Assembly: GCA_963573315.1 (NCBI GenBank)
Contig: OY752140.1
Span: forward strand, 930,001-994,000
From: Entomortierella parvispora
Lineage: Eukaryota > Mortierellomycota > Mortierellomycetes > Mortierellales > Mortierellaceae
Reading direction: 5' to 3'
Length of the DNA stretch: 64,000 nucleotides
Both the position numbers and the translations under genes were made by a program. Of the stretch, positions 60,369 to 64,000 are shown piece by piece (positions within the stretch are counted from its first letter, which is position 1; every line of letters starts with the position of its first letter). Below the pieces are notes generated by a model. It was not told where the DNA came from, did no database searches, and saw only the letters and a list, made by a program, of their open reading frames with translations.

Positions 60369-62451
60369 TCAGGCGGCAATGGATGATTTTGCAGAGTGTT
60401 TGAGGATATCCAGACCATGCAGCTCTTGTTCATGACAGGCGAGGAAATCAGACACTTCTTCGTCGGTGACAAACACCCTGTACTGGAGTAGGCCGAGGAA
60501 GGAGCGTTCCATTGTGTTGATGTCGCTCAAGGTGTAGAGGGTGATCCGAGAGAAGAGCCGGTTGAGACCAAAGGAGTCCTCGTCTAGGAACTATGTTAAC
60601 GCGAAGGATATGTGAGTAGTCAGCCTCCGATCCGTAACTATCCCTGTTTGTGTGGGTCGAGGCAATGTCCGATTCTGACATAAACAATTGCGAGCAATTG
60701 AAAAGGTTTTCGGCTTATGGATATAGATGGAATGGGTGGAAAGGGGATTGACCAGAGAGCGATTGAGGCGCAGAGGCTCAATCATACTTGAGAAGTGTGT
60801 TCTTTAAAGGAAAGGGTTAAAAGTGTCGCGGTTGGGCAGGACAAAAAAAGTGCATGTACTTTGAGCTCATATCGCCCGTCACCAACACATTTTGAGTTAT
60901 ATGAACTGCATCGTTCATCTTTTCTTTGGACCACACCTGCCGCTTTCGTCTATCCTGCGGATTGGAATGAATGTTGCGCGTGTTGTTGAGAGCGAAAACT
61001 GAAGGAGGATGGGAAAGCGGAATAACTGAGGAGAAAAGCAGGAAGATGGGAGAAATGAAGGGAAAAAAAAGAGCGATGCTCCGAAAAACCCGCTCTGCCC
61101 ATGCGCAATGGTCCGATCGTTTTCATCACATCAATGTGATTTACCTTTTTCACAACCAGCAGTGCCGACAGGATGATCTTGAAAGGTGTATCCGGATCTC
61201 CTCGAGCCATACTTGTCAGCACTTTCTTGAGTCGGTCCACATAGATCAAAGAGATGACAAGGGCCAGTTCACTGACTTTGGCGTGCGCGCAGATCGTGCG
61301 TAGAAAATGAATCAGCCCTGATTGACTCAGCGATCGATCCGGAGGAGAGGTCGCAGAAAGTGAAGGAGGAAGAGCAGGAGCATGCGATAGAGTGTTGTCG
61401 TTGTCGTTGTCGTTGTTGTTGTTGCGTTTGGCAGACGTTACATCTTGTTTTTGATCCCCAAAAGTTTCCAATCCCTGCGTTTCAGTTTCTGGCTGACCCT
61501 TTGCATTCATGTGTTCCATCAACAGTGACGATGACGAGAACGATGACGACGCAGAAGTCGATATCATGGACGATGTAGAGGACCAGGAGGAGCAGATCTC
61601 TGTTGAACACAAGGACGTGGGGGAGAGGGTGGATGCCGGTGAGGAGCAGGTGATTGTTGTAGTTGTTGTTGCTATTGTTGGAGATGGTTTCGAGGCTGTC
61701 GGCATTGACCTTGCCCTGGACAGAAACGCCGGAGCCGCGGGTGGACATGGCAATACGGACAGGACAGATCCAGCCGCGAGAGCTTCTCCATTTCAATTGA
61801 AGACAATAAGACGGGAAAGAGAAAAAAATAACAATACAAAATTCCAATTCAGTGCCATGTTTGTCAAAATAACAATGACAGACTCGTTGAGCTGAGCAAA
61901 AAGAAGATAAAAAAATCACAAGCACGGTGATAGCATTCATTGTGGCAACAAATACGAGCATTCCCTTTTCCTCTCTCTCCTCCAAAACAACAAAAGAGAA
62001 CAGCATGTGTTGCCCAAGGTGTGGATAATCTTTGTCAGGGTGAATGAGTAAAATGAACGATTCGTCGTTTGGAACCGTAAACATGATCACCTTCAGATCC
62101 GTCCTTCTCGCTTCTGTCATTTGTACAACAAATAAAAAGACCATCACAACCAACTGGAAATGCAAAGCACTGTTCAAGTGGGTCCGAGGGGAGGAGGGTA
62201 AGAAGGAGAAGAGAGAGAGGAGTAGGCAGGAGAAAAGGCTTTTCGCCCTGGTCGTCCAAGGAGGTGTAAATGTTGTTTTTTTTAGTCGACCCTTGATTTC
62301 CAGTTTTCAAATGAATTGAAAAACTGTCGACATGAGAGAAGAGAAGAGAAGGACCAAGAGCAGAGATCGATATCACTTTCTTACACAAAAGGGCCTCGGG
62401 ACATTGGGCAAGGTCGTCTGGAGGAAGATCAGGGTCTGAGACTGAGATCAT
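60369..62451 (-). CDS. Pho80/Pcl-type cyclin
   Basis: Three exons (62451-62385, 61782-61145, 60590-60369) give about 308 residues. The first ~150 residues are Ser/Thr-rich and low complexity, including an Asn-Asp run. The cyclin box is GLIHFLRTICAHAKVSELALVISLIYVDRLKKVLTSMARGDPDTPFKIILSALLVVKK, continuing after an intron with FLDEDSFGLNRLFSRITLYTLSDINTMERSFLGLLQYRVFVTDEE. The YVDR, ALLVVKK-LDD and N-x-ME motifs are those of PHO80-like cyclins, partners of Pho85/CDK5-type kinases in phosphate and stress signalling. Both introns are long for this genome (about 600 and 550 bp), but junction phases agree (T|CT; 0). The cyclin identity is firm; the CDK partner is inferred. Confidence 0.87.
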
Positions 62452-63304
62452 GGCGGTTGAACGAGTGAGCAGCTGGTGTTTGATGGTGACACGGGTTAAA
62501 AAGAGGGTTTCTTTGCTTGTGATTGACGAGGACGTTGAGTAGATTCAAAGAAGGACGACAAGAGGCAGATGGAGAAAGAGAGAAAGAGGAGGAGGAGGAG
62601 GCTAATGGGAGGGAGGGGGATGCGAGCAGGCGGGGTAGTTTGGAGTGAAAGAGAGTAAGTGAGAGAGAGCAAGTGAAAGAGAGAGAGAGGGGGAAAGATG
62701 GCCATCATATTACCCCCCAAAGTGAGGCTGGAGAGGCAACCGATGTGTTGCTGACCATGGCCATGATTGGTTCCGCTGACCATGGCCAACTTACTGCATT
62801 AAAACAAAGTGGACGTCGGACTCAGGAATGTGCATCCGGCTAGACTTAAGAGGTGCTCTTGCTTGTTCATGTCAGCCAGAATCCAGGGGTTCCCGCGCAG
62901 CGCCTAGCTGGACATGGCCCTTTCTAATCAAGGGCTCGATTGGATCGGTCTGCAGATTAGATCGACGGCGGAGCGAGAGCGAGAGAGAAGGAGAGTCCGG
63001 CAGGCAACATCGGGGCAACAATGGGCAATTTCTTGCTTTTCACAAACAAGAGGCATGGTGGAGCGAGTGTGGACACACCCTTCCTTCCGTCCATCCCTGC
63101 CACGCCACCAAACGTGACGGACTGATTGCCTTTGTTGCCTCTCGCTTCTCTCTTCGTCCCATCACCGTCTTCTTTTCATCCTGACCCCCATCGGCATCCA
63201 CTCCTCCTCAGTCCCACACCCTCTCTCTGATCTCGCTTCCTCTTCGTTTAGCCCTCTTCCCTCTTCCCAGCTAGCACTTGTCAACGTTACTTCATGCAAA
63301 AATC
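62452..63304. promoter_or_regulatory. Divergent promoter region
   Basis: 853 bp between the cyclin gene (-) and the right-edge gene (+). A purine-rich GA/GAGG domain at about 62563-62698 and a C/T-rich leader at 63120-63280. Repeated CCATGGCC/CATGGTC-type palindromic words occur near 62753-62790. No gene seen. Confidence 0.5.
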
Positions 63305-64000
63305 ATGTCGACACCTCCAGATCTCGCAACCTCGTCCGACTTTGCTGCTACTCTCAGCTCCATACAGGCTTTTCTGAAGAGGAGAGAGATGGAAAAGGAA
63401 AAGGATCGAGCGAAAGATCAAGAGCAAGGGGTTCAAAGAGAAAAAGCAGCGTCCTTGATTACCGCAAAAGCATCTCCTGTCGCCGAGCAAGTAGCCCACC
63501 AGGGCCAGGGCCAGGGTCGAGGTCAGCACGAATTCGCTCCACTTCCGACGCTGTCAAAGTCCGAAGTCCGACAAACTCACTCTCTGCCCTACTCTCATTC
63601 TCCAGGTGTAGACCGTCATGTCGATCCTTACAAAATCAACTTTTCTGGAGACTCAAAGCTTGAACTCAACGATCCAACTAAAGCAAACAAAGCCGCAAGT
63701 GCCGAAGATAGGACTGAAATCCCAGAGTGCACTGAACGGCTTACTGGATCAGTTATCGAAGGACCAAGACCAATTCCACAGAGTCCGAGCCAAGGTGGCG
63801 GTAACAACTGTGATGCTATTATCTCAAAAATCACTCGCTTACTTACATCGAGTGAGGAGAGACCTCTTCTTCTTTCTGCCAGCCAATGTCCAGGACCCCT
63901 ACCAAGAAGTAAAGCCGGAAGTTGCGCTCCGATCAAGCCCCAGATCGTTCGTCGAGCCACTAATTCAGAGACAGACTCGACTCTCCTGGAGCGGGAATCT
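63305..64000 (+). CDS. Unidentified protein, N-terminal part (runs off right edge)
   Basis: An open frame of 232 codons from ATG 63305 to the window end, with no stop. It begins MSTPPDLATSSDFAATLSSIQAFLKRRE, followed by a charged stretch (REMEKEKDRAKDQEQGVQREK), a short Gln-Gly repeat and Ser/Pro-rich, mostly disordered sequence. No domain is recognised. The start has a C/T-rich leader like other genes here. The remainder lies outside the window, so identity cannot be judged. Confidence 0.6.
   Translation, partial: MSTPPDLATSSDFAATLSSIQAFLKRREMEKEKDRAKDQEQGVQREKAASLITAKASPVAEQVAHQGQGQGRGQHEFAPLPTLSKSEVRQTHSLPYSHSPGVDRHVDPYKINFSGDSKLELNDPTKANKAASAEDRTEIPECTERLTGSVIEGPRPIPQSPSQGGGNNCDAIISKITRLLTSSEERPLLLSASQCPGPLPRSKAGSCAPIKPQIVRRATNSETDSTLLERES

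Overview
This is nuclear DNA of an early-diverging filamentous fungus, most likely a Mortierellomycota-type organism (Mortierella, Linnemannia, Podila or a relative). The placement is inferred from gene content and architecture. Genes are dense and rich in short GT-AG introns, commonly 60-120 bp and up to 14 exons per gene, often with a CTAAC-like branch point. Fungal-type proteins (Zds, a fungal PKC with HR1-C2-C1-C1-kinase order, an FHA-forkhead factor, Pho80-type cyclin, Hse1) sit beside genes usually discussed in animals (INPP4-like phosphatase, LAMTOR3, UBL3). I see no bacterial genes, phage, plasmid or CRISPR.

Layout, left part. 1-3856 (-) is the 5' part of an INPP4-like phosphoinositide 4-phosphatase running off the left edge. 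3932-6582 (-) is an FHA-forkhead factor. A 1.9 kb microsatellite-rich divergent promoter leads to the PKA regulatory subunit (8500-10250, +), which converges on an RGS-domain gene (10391 to at least 11155, -). 12506-12958 (+) is a secreted tandem-repeat protein with dibasic sites. 13393-14248 (+) is a complex I Tim17-like subunit. 14804-18645 (+) is a Pkc1-type kinase. 19435-19870 is a MITE-like element beside a tRNA-Glu(CUC) gene (19931-20002, -). 20873-21316 (+) is UBL3. 21850-24383 (-) is an RBM39-type splicing factor, divergent from PGS1 (24789-26879, +). eIF4E follows (27132-28255, +).

Layout, right part. 28657-30076 (-) is a coiled-coil protein with an SxIP motif, divergent from AMPK beta (30420-32171, +). 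A Yae1-like protein (32395-33421, -) is divergent from VMA21 (33658-33969, +). F-actin capping protein alpha (34247-36015, -), ribosomal protein eS4 (36370-38041, -), a Zds1-like protein (38203-40847, -), the Miro GTPase Gem1 (42616-45717, -) and pantothenate kinase (45862-47937, -) follow. LAMTOR3 (48674-49712, +) and Sec12 (49852-51849, +) converge on a CCR4/nocturnin-type nuclease (52199-55198, -). Hse1 (56336-58502, +) converges on an unknown helical protein (58555-59181, -). ATP synthase subunit j (59456-60117, +) converges on a Pho80-type cyclin (60369-62451, -). An unidentified gene (63305-64000, +) runs off the right edge.

Together the genes form a housekeeping and signalling neighbourhood: nutrient signalling (PKA, AMPK, Ragulator, Pho80-like cyclin), cell-wall integrity and polarity (PKC, Zds, capping protein), membrane traffic (Sec12, Hse1, Vma21, UBL3) and mitochondria (PGS1, Miro, Atp18, complex I). 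Nothing shows operon-like co-regulation, but several divergent pairs share promoters of 0.24-1.1 kb. The least explained items are the dibasic-site repeat protein, the MITE with internal ~25-bp spaced CCGAC motifs, and the SxIP coiled-coil protein. Exon coordinates were read by eye and may be off by one base.
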